Part shown: positions 27,986 through 35,897 of the stretch, one piece after another
Numbering within the stretch: position 1 is the first letter of the stretch
Layout: each line of letters opens with the position of its first letter
Assembly (NCBI GenBank): GCA_963728825.1
Contig: CAVSLA010000004.1
Location: 1,240,001 to 1,304,000 of the forward strand
Origin: CAVREM01 sp963728825
GTDB taxonomy: Bacteria > Acidobacteriota > Vicinamibacteria > Vicinamibacterales > CAVVIG01
DNA length: 64,000 nt
Direction: 5' to 3'
The notes under the pieces: model-generated
What the model saw: the letters and a program-made list of their open reading frames with translations, nothing else
What the model was told of the DNA's origin: nothing
Databases searched by the model: none
Program-made: the position numbers and the translations under genes

Positions 27986-28082
27986 TTTCAGGATTTGGAG
28001 TTCGGGTTTGAGGATTCTGGCACTCGGCTCCCTCAAATCCTCAATTCCTAAAATCCTCAAATCCTCAAATCCTCAAATCTCA
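27986..28082. repeat. Inverted 8-bp array (GGATTTGA / TCCTCAAA) between recJ and lptCA
   Basis: A degenerate GATTTGAG-type block (27986-28020) is followed by an inverted block of TCCTCAAA units (about 28031-28080, the last three perfect). TTTGAGGATT and AATCCTCAAA pair across a short loop. The array ends about 10 nt before the lptCA ATG. The same unit family appears before dnaE and parA. Confidence 0.8.
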
Positions 28083-28092
28083 TTGTTCATTT

Positions 28093-30195
28093 ATGACCGT
28101 GTGGCAGCGAAGACTGCGGCTGGCGTTCGCCCTCGGGGCGGTGGCGATCGCCATTGCCGTGGCGTTCGCGTTCCAGCGGCGCGCTGCTTCGCCCGGCGGT
28201 ACGGTGCTGCCGACCGATCCGAAAGCTCTCATCGAGATTGTCGACTTCGACAAGACCCGCCATAACCGGGACAAGGAAGAGGTCCGAATCCAGGCCGCGC
28301 GCATGCTCGTCTACGGTGACGGATCTTCCACCGGCTCCAAACTGACCGTCACGACCGTCCGCAGCGGCGGCACGACCTTCGTCCTGAACGCCGACCGCGC
28401 CGAGGTCGGCAAGAACGAATCCTCCTATGTGCTCGAGGGCAACGTCCATCTCGAAAACAGTGATGGTCTGAGCGCACGGACCGAGCGGGCCAGCTATCAA
28501 GAAGCCGAGGGAGTGATTCGTGCCGCAGGACCGGTGACTTTCTCGCGCGGCCGGATGTCCGGATCCGGCATCGGCTTCAGCTACGACAAGAACGTGGACC
28601 GGTTGCGCATTCTCAAGGACGTGAACGTTCAGACGACCGGTGACTCGAGGGCCGAGGGTTCGCAGGCACCGATGACCGTGACGAGCGGCTTTCCGATGGA
28701 GCTCGATCGGCTGGCGCACATCGTTCGCTTCGAGCGTGACTTCAAGGCCACCCGCGGTGCCGAGATCATCGAGGGCGGGAGCGGCGCTGCGCACCTCACG
28801 CCCGAGGACGACCGATTGCGGCTGCTCGAGCTGCGCGGCGGATCGCGGATCACCGGCGCGCCCGGGGGCGTCGGCAGCCTCGAGAGCATGACCGGACGCG
28901 ACATCGATCTGACGTATGGCGCCGATGGCGAAACCCTCGAGCACGCCAAGATCGTCGGCGACGGCGTCATTCGCGTCGCCGGCGACGGCCAGCAGCCGGG
29001 CCGCCAGATCGTCGCCGACATCTTCGAGATTCCCCTCGGGGCACGCGGCTCCCGGCCGACGGCCCTGACCGCCCGCGGCGGCGTCGTGCTGAGCCTGCCA
29101 GCCGAGAAGACCGCGGCCGGCCGGACGATTTCCGCCGACAGCCTGGACGGCAAAGGCGATGAAGCGAACGGGCTGACCAGCGCCCTGTTCACCGGCAATG
29201 TCGTCCTCACGGAGTCGGGGCAGGGGATCCAGCGCTCGGCCACATCGGAGATGGTGCAGGTCGCGATGAAGCCGGGGCTGACGTCCATCGACGAGGCGAC
29301 CTTCGTGCGTCCGGTGCAATTCGTCGACGGCAAGATGACGGCGCGCGCGGCGAGGGGACGCTACGGGCTGGCCGCCGGAAATCTGGAGCTCCGCGGTGCG
29401 GAGGGTGGCAGCGGCCGCCCCAACGTGACCGACGAGCGTATCGGCATCGACGCCAACACCATCGACATCGTCCTGGACGGACCGAAGGTGCACGCCAAGG
29501 GCGCGGTCCGCAGCGCCTTGCAGCCGGCGCCGAGCGGCGGCGACACGAAAACGCCGTCGATGTTCAAGAAGGACCAGCCGGTTAATGTCACGGCCGACGA
29601 TCTTCAGTACGACGGCGCTCAGGAACAGGCGACCTATTCGGGCAACGCCCAATTGTGGCAGGCAGAGACGACCATCAAGGGTCTGCTGATCGTCCTCAAC
29701 AACAAGAACGGCGATCTGCGGGCGGCGGGCGAGCCGGTGGCGACGACCTCGGTGCTGATGCAAACCACCAAGGACGGCAAGAAAGAGCGGAGAATCGCGA
29801 ATGCGAAGAGCAAGGAGCTCCGCTACCAGGAGTCGGACCGGCGCGTGACCTATCTGGGCGAGGCCTATGTCAACGGCCCGCAAGGGGAGTTGCGGGCGGA
29901 GCGGATCGAGCTGTACCTGAAGCCGTCCGGCGACGAACTGGAGCGGGCAGAGGCCTACGAAGGGGTGAGCCTCACCGAACAGCGCCGGAAATATACCGGC
30001 GATCATCTCATCTACACGAGCGCCGACGAGCGATACATTATTAACGGCAAACCTATGAAGATCGTCGACGAGTGCGAAGGCGTCACCGAGGGGCGCAGTT
30101 TGACCTACCTGAAAGGCGCCGATAGGATCATCGTCGACGGCACCGAGCAGATGCGGACACGTACCCAGACGCAGAGCGGCGGCAAGTGTCCGTAA
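28093..30195 (+). CDS. LptC-LptA-type lipopolysaccharide transport fusion protein
   Basis: A 700-residue protein. The N-terminus has one membrane anchor (about residues 9-27), followed by an LptC-like domain (periplasmic, to about residue 200). Repeated OstA/LptA-like segments fill the rest, with the clearest near residues 490-690 (VNVTADDLQYDGAQEQATYSGNAQL, cut short here, and later YLGEAYVNGPQGELRAERI). LptC and LptA normally form separate links of the periplasmic bridge that carries lipopolysaccharide to the outer membrane; here they appear joined in one chain. LptB follows 8 bp later, which supports the role. Exact domain borders need structure prediction. Confidence 0.8.
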   Translation: MTVWQRRLRLAFALGAVAIAIAVAFAFQRRAASPGGTVLPTDPKALIEIVDFDKTRHNRDKEEVRIQAARMLVYGDGSSTGSKLTVTTVRSGGTTFVLNADRAEVGKNESSYVLEGNVHLENSDGLSARTERASYQEAEGVIRAAGPVTFSRGRMSGSGIGFSYDKNVDRLRILKDVNVQTTGDSRAEGSQAPMTVTSGFPMELDRLAHIVRFERDFKATRGAEIIEGGSGAAHLTPEDDRLRLLELRGGSRITGAPGGVGSLESMTGRDIDLTYGADGETLEHAKIVGDGVIRVAGDGQQPGRQIVADIFEIPLGARGSRPTALTARGGVVLSLPAEKTAAGRTISADSLDGKGDEANGLTSALFTGNVVLTESGQGIQRSATSEMVQVAMKPGLTSIDEATFVRPVQFVDGKMTARAARGRYGLAAGNLELRGAEGGSGRPNVTDERIGIDANTIDIVLDGPKVHAKGAVRSALQPAPSGGDTKTPSMFKKDQPVNVTADDLQYDGAQEQATYSGNAQLWQAETTIKGLLIVLNNKNGDLRAAGEPVATTSVLMQTTKDGKKERRIANAKSKELRYQESDRRVTYLGEAYVNGPQGELRAERIELYLKPSGDELERAEAYEGVSLTEQRRKYTGDHLIYTSADERYIINGKPMKIVDECEGVTEGRSLTYLKGADRIIVDGTEQMRTRTQTQSGGKCP

Positions 30196-30203
30196 CCTAG
30201 GTA

Positions 30204-30929
30204 GTGGCGACCCTTCGCACCATCGACCTCACGAAGTCCTACGGCGGACGCACGGTGGTGCGCGGCGTCAACGTCGAACTGGCCTCCGGAGAAATCGTCG
30301 GTCTGCTCGGACCGAACGGTGCCGGCAAGACCACCACGTTCTACATGACGGTCGGCTTGACCGCGCCCGATTCGGGGCGGGTCGAGCTGGATGGCACGGA
30401 CGTCACCGACGACCCGATGTACGTGCGGGCACGCAAGGGGATCGGCTACCTGCCGCAGGAACCGTCAATCTTCCGCGGTCTGACCGTGGAACAGAACATT
30501 CTGGCGATTCTCGAAACCCTCCACCTCGATGGCGCCACGCGCCGGGCGCGCGTCCGCGAGCTGCTCGGCGAGCTGAATCTGACCGCGCTCGCCACCGCAC
30601 CGGCCTACACGCTGTCGGGCGGTGAGCGGCGGCGGGTGGAGATCACGCGAGCGCTCGTCATTTCCCCCAAATTCATGCTGCTCGACGAGCCATTCGCCGG
30701 CATCGATCCGATTGCCGTTTCGGATATCCAGAAGATCATCTTTCACTTGCGCGATCGCGGCATCGGCGTCCTCATCACGGACCACAACGTGCGTGAAACG
30801 CTGCGCATTACCGACCGCGCCTACATCGTGCACGGCGGCGTGATCTTCAAGAGCGGCACCCCCGCCACCCTCGCCGCCGACGAAGAGGTGCGGCGGATTT
30901 ATCTGGGGACCGAGTTCCGATTGGACTAA
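30204..30929 (+). CDS. lptB: Lipopolysaccharide export ABC transporter ATPase LptB
   Basis: A 241-residue ABC ATPase that powers lipopolysaccharide extraction with LptFG. Walker [10 protein letters not shown], the Q-loop region YLPQEPSIF, signature [11 protein letters not shown], Walker [14 protein letters not shown] and the H-loop TDHNV are all present. The [17 protein letters not shown] segment is typical of LptB and not of amino-acid ATPases. The start is a GTG 8 nt after lptCA, and rpoN follows, as in many proteobacteria. Its membrane partners LptF and LptG are fused and lie about 21 kb away at 51972. Confidence 0.95.
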   Translation: MATLRTIDLTKSYGGRTVVRGVNVELASGEIVGLLGPNGAGKTTTFYMTVGLTAPDSGRVELDGTDVTDDPMYVRARKGIGYLPQEPSIFRGLTVEQNILAILETLHLDGATRRARVRELLGELNLTALATAPAYTLSGGERRRVEITRALVISPKFMLLDEPFAGIDPIAVSDIQKIIFHLRDRGIGVLITDHNVRETLRITDRAYIVHGGVIFKSGTPATLAADEEVRRIYLGTEFRLD

Positions 30930-30978
30930 AATAAGGCCTGGGTTTTGCATCAACTGAGCTGACGCCTTATCTGTCCTA

Positions 30979-32406
30979 ATGGGAATCCAGCAGAAACTCC
31001 ACACGAAGCTCGTTCAAAAGCTGATTCTGACGCCGTCGCTGCAGCAGGCGATCAAGCTGCTGCCGATGTCGACCCTGGAGCTGTCCGATCTTCTCAACCA
31101 GGAAATGGTCGAGAACCCGATGCTCGAGGAAGTGCCGACCGAGGAGCTCCAGCCCGCCGAGGCCGCGGCCACCCCTGAGAAAGCCGAACCCGAGCAGCAG
31201 GTCAACAAGACCGACACCTGGGACGATCAGGACTACGAGTATTTCTTCGGCGACTACCTCGACGACGGCTACCGACCGCGGGCTCCCCAGGAAATCAAGG
31301 AGCTCCCGCCGATCGAGAACACGCTCTCGACCAGCAGCTCGCTATCCGACCATTTGATGTGGCAGCTGTCGATGCAGACCGACGACTCGCTGATGCGGGA
31401 GATCGGGTCGGCGATCATCGGGAATCTCGATGACGACGGGTATCTAGTGGCCTCGTTCGACGAGCTCGCCGGGATGGGACCGTGGCCGGTGACCGAGGTC
31501 GAGCGGGCGCTGCGGCTGGTCCAGGGTTTCGACCCGACCGGCGTCGCGGCGCGCGACCTGCAGGAGTGCCTGCTGCTGCAGCTTCGTCATCTGGGACTGG
31601 AGGGGACGCCGACGGAAAAGGTCGTCACCGACCACCTGCGCCTGCTGCAGAACCATCAGGTGCCGGAGATCGCCCGGAAGCTCGGGCTGACGATCGACGA
31701 CCTGAAGGAACACATCGAAATCATCCGGCATCTCGATCCGAAGCCGGGCAGCCGCTACAACCCGACCCAGTCGCAGTACGTCATTCCCGATGTCTACGTG
31801 GTCAAGGTCGAGGATCAATACGTGGCCGTGCTCAACGAAGACGGCCTGCCGCAGATGCGGATCAGCCCGGTCTACCGCCGGCTGCTCGACAAAGGCACCG
31901 AGAACAACGACGAAACGCGCGCCTACGTCAAAGACAAGTTCCGCTCGGCGCTGTGGCTGATCAAGTCGGTGGAGCAGCGCCAGAAGACCATCCACAAGGT
32001 CGCCAACAGCATCATCAATTTTCAACGCGATTTCCTCGACCACGGCATCGAGCATCTCCGGCCGCTGGTGCTGCGCGACGTGGCCAACGACATCGGCATG
32101 CACGAGTCGACGGTCAGCCGCGTCGTGACGAACAAGTACATGCACACGCCACAAGGCGTGTTCGAGATGAAGTACTTCTTCCACAGCGGCATCAGCAGCT
32201 CGTACGGCGAGAGCGTCTCGTCGGTGACGATCAAGCAGCGCATCAGGAAGATCATCGAAAACGAAGATCCGCGCAAGCCGCTCAGCGATTCCAAGATCGT
32301 CAACATTCTGCAGCGCGAAGGTCTGGTGCTCGCTCGCCGGACCATCGCCAAGTACCGGGAAGAGCTCAAGATTCCGACGTCGAACCAGCGGAAGGTCCTG
32401 TACTGA
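30979..32406 (+). CDS. rpoN: RNA polymerase sigma-54 factor
   Basis: A 475-residue sigma-54. Region I is glutamine- and leucine-rich (QKLHTKLVQKLILTPSLQQAI), region II is acidic (about residues 55-95), and region III carries the core-binding domain, the HTH and the RpoN box ARRTIAKYRE near residue 455. It directs transcription from -24/-12 promoters with enhancer-binding ATPases. It follows lptB by about 50 bp; that gap has a weak inverted repeat (TAAGGC and GCCTTA). Placement before hpf matches the classical rpoN cluster. Confidence 0.96.
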   Translation: MGIQQKLHTKLVQKLILTPSLQQAIKLLPMSTLELSDLLNQEMVENPMLEEVPTEELQPAEAAATPEKAEPEQQVNKTDTWDDQDYEYFFGDYLDDGYRPRAPQEIKELPPIENTLSTSSSLSDHLMWQLSMQTDDSLMREIGSAIIGNLDDDGYLVASFDELAGMGPWPVTEVERALRLVQGFDPTGVAARDLQECLLLQLRHLGLEGTPTEKVVTDHLRLLQNHQVPEIARKLGLTIDDLKEHIEIIRHLDPKPGSRYNPTQSQYVIPDVYVVKVEDQYVAVLNEDGLPQMRISPVYRRLLDKGTENNDETRAYVKDKFRSALWLIKSVEQRQKTIHKVANSIINFQRDFLDHGIEHLRPLVLRDVANDIGMHESTVSRVVTNKYMHTPQGVFEMKYFFHSGISSSYGESVSSVTIKQRIRKIIENEDPRKPLSDSKIVNILQREGLVLARRTIAKYREELKIPTSNQRKVLY

Positions 32407-32452
32407 CACTTGCGCCCGGCCTCACCTCCGGGTCTACCGGTATCGTCCAGTT

Positions 32453-33028
32453 ATGCGACTCGAACTCACCGGCCGTCACGTCGATATCACACCTGCGCTT
32501 CGCCGCCTCGTCGATCGGAAGCTGGCCCGGTTGGAACGGCTGCTGAACGACAGCGCGCTGTCGGCGCAGGTCGTGCTCACCACCGAGAAACGCGGCCGCC
32601 GCGCCGACATCACGATGCACGCCCGTGGCGAGAAGTTTCTGCACGGCGTCGGCGAGTCGACCCGCTGGGAAACCTCGTTGAGCCAGGCGCTCGACAAGAT
32701 TGCCCAGCAGGCTCGCAAGGTCAAAAGCAAGTGGCTGGAACCGAAGCGTCACTCGACCAAGGGCGCGAGCGGCGGCGAGCTTCGCGAAGCCACCGCGGTG
32801 CGGGCTCAGCCGCCGGTTGGCCGCTCGGCCGCCGCGAAGCCGCGCATGCCGCGGATTCTCCGGTCATCGCGTCAGGCGGTCAAGGCGATGTCGATCGGCG
32901 AAGCGGCGCGCGAGATCGAGGCCAACGGCGAGGGGGTCCTGGTCTTTCGTGATGCCGAGACGGCCGCGATCAGCGTACTGTTCCGTCGCGCGAACGGCGA
33001 GCTGACGCTCGTCGAAACCGAGGCATGA
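32453..33028 (+). CDS. hpf: Ribosome hibernation-promoting factor, long form
   Basis: A 191-residue protein with an N-terminal HPF/YfiA domain (MRLELTGRHVDITPALRRLVDRK begins it; quoted in part) and a C-terminal domain of about 60 residues joined by a basic linker (residues 95-130). The long form dimerises 70S ribosomes into inactive 100S particles through the C-terminal domain. The tail here (MSIGEAAREIEANGEGVLVFRD, quoted in part) fits that domain. It sits between rpoN and hprK, with an inverted repeat separating it from hprK. Confidence 0.88.
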   Translation: MRLELTGRHVDITPALRRLVDRKLARLERLLNDSALSAQVVLTTEKRGRRADITMHARGEKFLHGVGESTRWETSLSQALDKIAQQARKVKSKWLEPKRHSTKGASGGELREATAVRAQPPVGRSAAAKPRMPRILRSSRQAVKAMSIGEAAREIEANGEGVLVFRDAETAAISVLFRRANGELTLVETEA

Positions 33029-33080
33029 CGTTCGACGTTCGTCGTTCGCGTCGAACGGCGAACGTTCGAACGACGAACGT
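33028..33080. repeat. Inverted heptamer array (ACGTTCG / CGAACGT) before hprK
   Basis: The arms at 33035-33048 and 33067-33080 are perfect 14-bp inverted copies (ACGTTCGTCGTTCG and its complement). A second GTTCG/CGAAC dyad is nested in the loop. The array starts on the last base of the hpf stop codon and ends 5 nt before the hprK ATG. Confidence 0.85.
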
Positions 33081-33085
33081 CTGAG

Positions 33086-34087
33086 ATGTCCCAAGTCTCC
33101 GGTGTGACCGTCGCCGGCCTGCTGCGCAGCCGGACCGAGGCGTTCGGTCTGACGATCGAGCTGCTGGCGGGCAGCGGCGGCCTCGACCGTCTCATCACCA
33201 GTCCCCACGTGCAGAAAACCGGCCTGGCGCTGGCCGGCTTCCATGAATACCTGAAGCCCGGGCGCGTCCTGATTTTCGGCGAGAGCGAGATCCGGTATCT
33301 CGAAAGCCTCGCGGCGGGCCCGCGGATCCGCGCGCTCCGACAGGTGATGTCGCACGATTTTCCGTGCATCCTGATCACCGGTGGACACACGCCGCCAGCC
33401 GAGCTGCTCGAAGAGGGCGGACAGGCCCGCTTGCCGATCCTGAAAACGCCGCTGTCGACGCCGACGGCGATCGCCAAGCTGGGATCGATCCTCGAAGACA
33501 CACTTGCCGAGCGGACGGTGATTCATGCCGTCCTGATGGATGTCCTGGGGCTGGGTGTGCTGATTGCCGGCGAAAGCGGCATCGGCAAGAGCGAGTGCGC
33601 GCTCGATTTGATCGTGCGCGGGCACCGGCTGGTCGCCGACGACACCGTCGAGGTCCGGCGGCGGGCGGAAACGATCCTGATCGGCACCTGTCCCGAACTG
33701 ACGCGCCATCACATGGAGCTTCGCGGCCTCGGCGTCATCAACGTCAAGGAGCTCTTCGGGATCGCCTCGACGCGGTCGTCCAAGCGGGTCGAGTTCGTCG
33801 TGCAGCTCGAACGCTGGGTGCCCGCCCGGGAATACGAGCGACTCGGCCTCGACGATGAGTACTACGAGGTCCTCGGCCTTCGCGTGCCGCTCATCCGGAT
33901 GCCGGTCGCGCCGGGTCGAAATATCGCGATTCTCGTCGAGGTGGCGGCGCGCAACCAGCTGCTGCGCGCTCGAGGGCACCATGCGGCCCGTCTGCTGGCC
34001 GAGCGGCTCGAGGACTCGCTGCGGCGGTCCGTCGAGTCGATCAGCGATGAGGAAGAGGAAGACCTCGAGCCGGGAGGGGCCGGGTGA
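33086..34087 (+). CDS. hprK: HPr kinase/phosphorylase
   Basis: A 333-residue HprK that phosphorylates and dephosphorylates HPr on Ser46 in response to ATP, phosphate and metabolites. The P-loop GESGIGKS is at residues 162-169 and the catalytic histidine H147 lies in VIHAVLMDV. The family signature (MELRGLGVINVKELFG, quoted in part) is near residue 212. An N-terminal regulatory domain of about 130 residues precedes the catalytic part. It overlaps rapZ by 4 bp, and an HPr with Ser46 is encoded 1.5 kb downstream, so the regulatory circuit looks complete. Confidence 0.95.
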   Translation: MSQVSGVTVAGLLRSRTEAFGLTIELLAGSGGLDRLITSPHVQKTGLALAGFHEYLKPGRVLIFGESEIRYLESLAAGPRIRALRQVMSHDFPCILITGGHTPPAELLEEGGQARLPILKTPLSTPTAIAKLGSILEDTLAERTVIHAVLMDVLGLGVLIAGESGIGKSECALDLIVRGHRLVADDTVEVRRRAETILIGTCPELTRHHMELRGLGVINVKELFGIASTRSSKRVEFVVQLERWVPAREYERLGLDDEYYEVLGLRVPLIRMPVAPGRNIAILVEVAARNQLLRARGHHAARLLAERLEDSLRRSVESISDEEEEDLEPGGAG

Positions 34088-35040
34088 AGACCGGCCGATC
34101 GCGCGGGCCGCGACGCCCGCGACCGGGCGTGGCGGCCAAACCTCGGCGGCGGGGGCTGCCGGCCGCCGGCAAGGCGAAGCCCCGTCAGCCGTTCGTGGTC
34201 ATTACCGGCCTCAGCGGGTCTGGCAAGTCGCAGGCGATTCGCGCGCTCGAGGATCTCGGCTACTTCTGCGTCGACAATCTGCCGACGACACTGATTCCGA
34301 CGCTGGCACGGCTGTCGTTGCGCGGCGACGTCCAGAAGGTCGCGATTGTCGTCGACGTTCGCGAAGGCAGCTTCCTCTCGGCGTTTCCCAAGGTGTTTCG
34401 CCGCCTGCGAAAAACCCGCGGGCTGAACCCGATGTTGATCTTCCTGGACGCCAGTCATGCCGCCCTGGTTCGCCGGTTCAGCGAGACGCGCCGTCCCCAT
34501 CCACTGGCGCCGGGCCGATCGGCCGCAGAAGGCATCAAAGACGAGCGGGCCCGGATGAACACCATCAGGGGCATGGCGGACGAGATCGTCGACACCTCGG
34601 AGATGACCGTCCACGACCTGCGGCGGTTCTTCATGGACCTGTTGACCAGCCGCAGCCGCAGCGGCCTGGTGATCACGCTGCTCAGTTTCGGCTTCAAGCA
34701 CGGCGTGCCGCCCGAAGCGGATCTGATGTTCGACGTACGCTGTCTGCCGAATCCGCACTTCATCCCGGGGCTGCGCGAGCGGACGGGCCGCGACCGGGCG
34801 GTGGTCGTCTTCATGGAGCGAGACGCGAACACGCGCCAGTTCATCGAACGGCTCGAGGAGTATCTGCGGTTCGTCGTGCCGCATTATGTGGCGGAGGGGA
34901 AGACCTACCTGACCATTGCCATCGGGTGCACCGGCGGCCGTCACCGGTCGGTGATGATCGCAGAGCGGCTGAAGCGCGCGCTGGCTGATGTCGCCGGCAC
35001 CCGGGTGCGGGTCAGACACCGGGATGTGATGGTGGCATGA
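34084..35040 (+). CDS. rapZ: RNase adapter / nucleotide-binding protein RapZ
   Basis: A 318-residue RapZ (YvcJ) family protein. The P-loop GLSGSGKS is at residues 42-49, after an unusually basic, proline-rich leader of about 35 residues. LGYFCVDNLP, FGFKHGVP and IGCTGGRHRS are the conserved family motifs. In enterobacteria RapZ binds glucosamine-6-phosphate and directs decay of the small RNA GlmZ; in other phyla its role is less clear. It is translationally coupled to hprK by a 4-bp overlap, as in many rpoN clusters. Confidence 0.92.
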   Translation: MKTGRSRGPRRPRPGVAAKPRRRGLPAAGKAKPRQPFVVITGLSGSGKSQAIRALEDLGYFCVDNLPTTLIPTLARLSLRGDVQKVAIVVDVREGSFLSAFPKVFRRLRKTRGLNPMLIFLDASHAALVRRFSETRRPHPLAPGRSAAEGIKDERARMNTIRGMADEIVDTSEMTVHDLRRFFMDLLTSRSRSGLVITLLSFGFKHGVPPEADLMFDVRCLPNPHFIPGLRERTGRDRAVVVFMERDANTRQFIERLEEYLRFVVPHYVAEGKTYLTIAIGCTGGRHRSVMIAERLKRALADVAGTRVRVRHRDVMVA

Positions 35041-35094
35041 AGGACGGGCAGGATGGCCCTCCCGCCCGGCCTGCCTCTGCCATAGGATAAGACT

Positions 35095-35508
35095 GTGATC
35101 GGCGTTGTCGTCGTCACGCACGGCCAGCTGGCCATCGAGCTCGTGAATGCCGCCGAAATGATCGTCGGCGACCTGCCGCAGTTCACTGCCGTGTCGATCG
35201 GCTGGCATGACGAGGTGAACGACGCGCGCGAAGAGATCGCCCAGGCGATCGAGCGGGTCCGCGGCGGGGCCGGGGTGCTGATCCTGACCGACATGTTCGG
35301 CGGCACACCCTCGAATCTCGGCATGACGTTTCTGCAGACCGACCAGATCGAGGTCATCACCGGCGTCAATCTGCCGATGCTGATCAAGCTCGCGTCGCTC
35401 AGGACCTCACTGGACCTGCTCGCGGTGGCACGGGAGATGCGCGATCATGGACGGAACGCCATCTGGGTCGCGTCGGATCTGCTGCGGGGAGAGAAAGCGA
35501 ACGCTTGA
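35095..35508 (+). CDS. PTS system mannose-type EIIA domain protein
   Basis: A 137-residue stand-alone EIIA of the mannose (Man) family. The phosphorylatable histidine is H9 in VVTHGQLA, and LTDMFGGTPSN is the conserved signature. It would accept phosphate from HPr. No EIIB, EIIC or EIID is encoded nearby, so it probably regulates other proteins and does not import sugar. The start is a GTG 54 nt after rapZ. The gap after it carries a large inverted repeat before ptsH. Confidence 0.9.
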   Translation: MIGVVVVTHGQLAIELVNAAEMIVGDLPQFTAVSIGWHDEVNDAREEIAQAIERVRGGAGVLILTDMFGGTPSNLGMTFLQTDQIEVITGVNLPMLIKLASLRTSLDLLAVAREMRDHGRNAIWVASDLLRGEKANA

Positions 35509-35618
35509 TCGTTCTACGTTCGTACGTTCTACGTTCTTCGTTCGCGGAGCCGCGACGAAGGCGGCCCTTCGACGTAGAACGTAGAACGTAGAACGTAGAA
35601 CGTAGAACGTAGAACGAT
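35508..35618. repeat. Inverted GTAGAAC array between EIIA and ptsH
   Basis: Six perfect GTAGAAC units (35574-35615) end 3 nt before the ptsH ATG. The upstream half (35510-35544) is the inverse: CGTTCTA, CGTTCGTA, CGTTCTA, CGTTCTT. The arms can pair over more than 20 bp with one bulged base, around a GC-rich loop. The whole intergenic space is filled by this structure. Confidence 0.9.
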
Positions 35619-35897
35619 ATGACGACCCGTTCCGTAACCGTCGTCAACCAGTTGGGGATGCATGCGCGCGCGGCGGCGAAATTCGTCCATCTGGCGACCC
35701 GCTTCGAGTCCCGGATTCGGGTGGCGCGGCAGGGACGGGAGATGGATGGCAAGAGCATCATGGGCATCCTGCTGTTGGCGGCGGCGAGGGGCTCGACCTT
35801 GACGATTACCGCCGACGGGGCAGACGAGCAGGACGCGGTGTCCGCCTTGGTGGTGCTGGTCGAGGGCGGCTTTGGCGAGGACGTATGCAGCGCCTGA
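35619..35897 (+). CDS. ptsH: Phosphocarrier protein HPr
   Basis: A 92-residue HPr. The catalytic histidine H15 (GMHARAAA) and the regulatory serine S46 (GKSIMGILLLAA) are at the canonical positions, so it can take phosphate from EI on His15 and from HprK on Ser46. It passes phosphate to EIIA. It overlaps ptsI by 13 bp. The start codon follows a six-copy GTAGAAC array and no Shine-Dalgarno sequence is visible. Confidence 0.96.
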   Translation: MTTRSVTVVNQLGMHARAAAKFVHLATRFESRIRVARQGREMDGKSIMGILLLAAARGSTLTITADGADEQDAVSALVVLVEGGFGEDVCSA

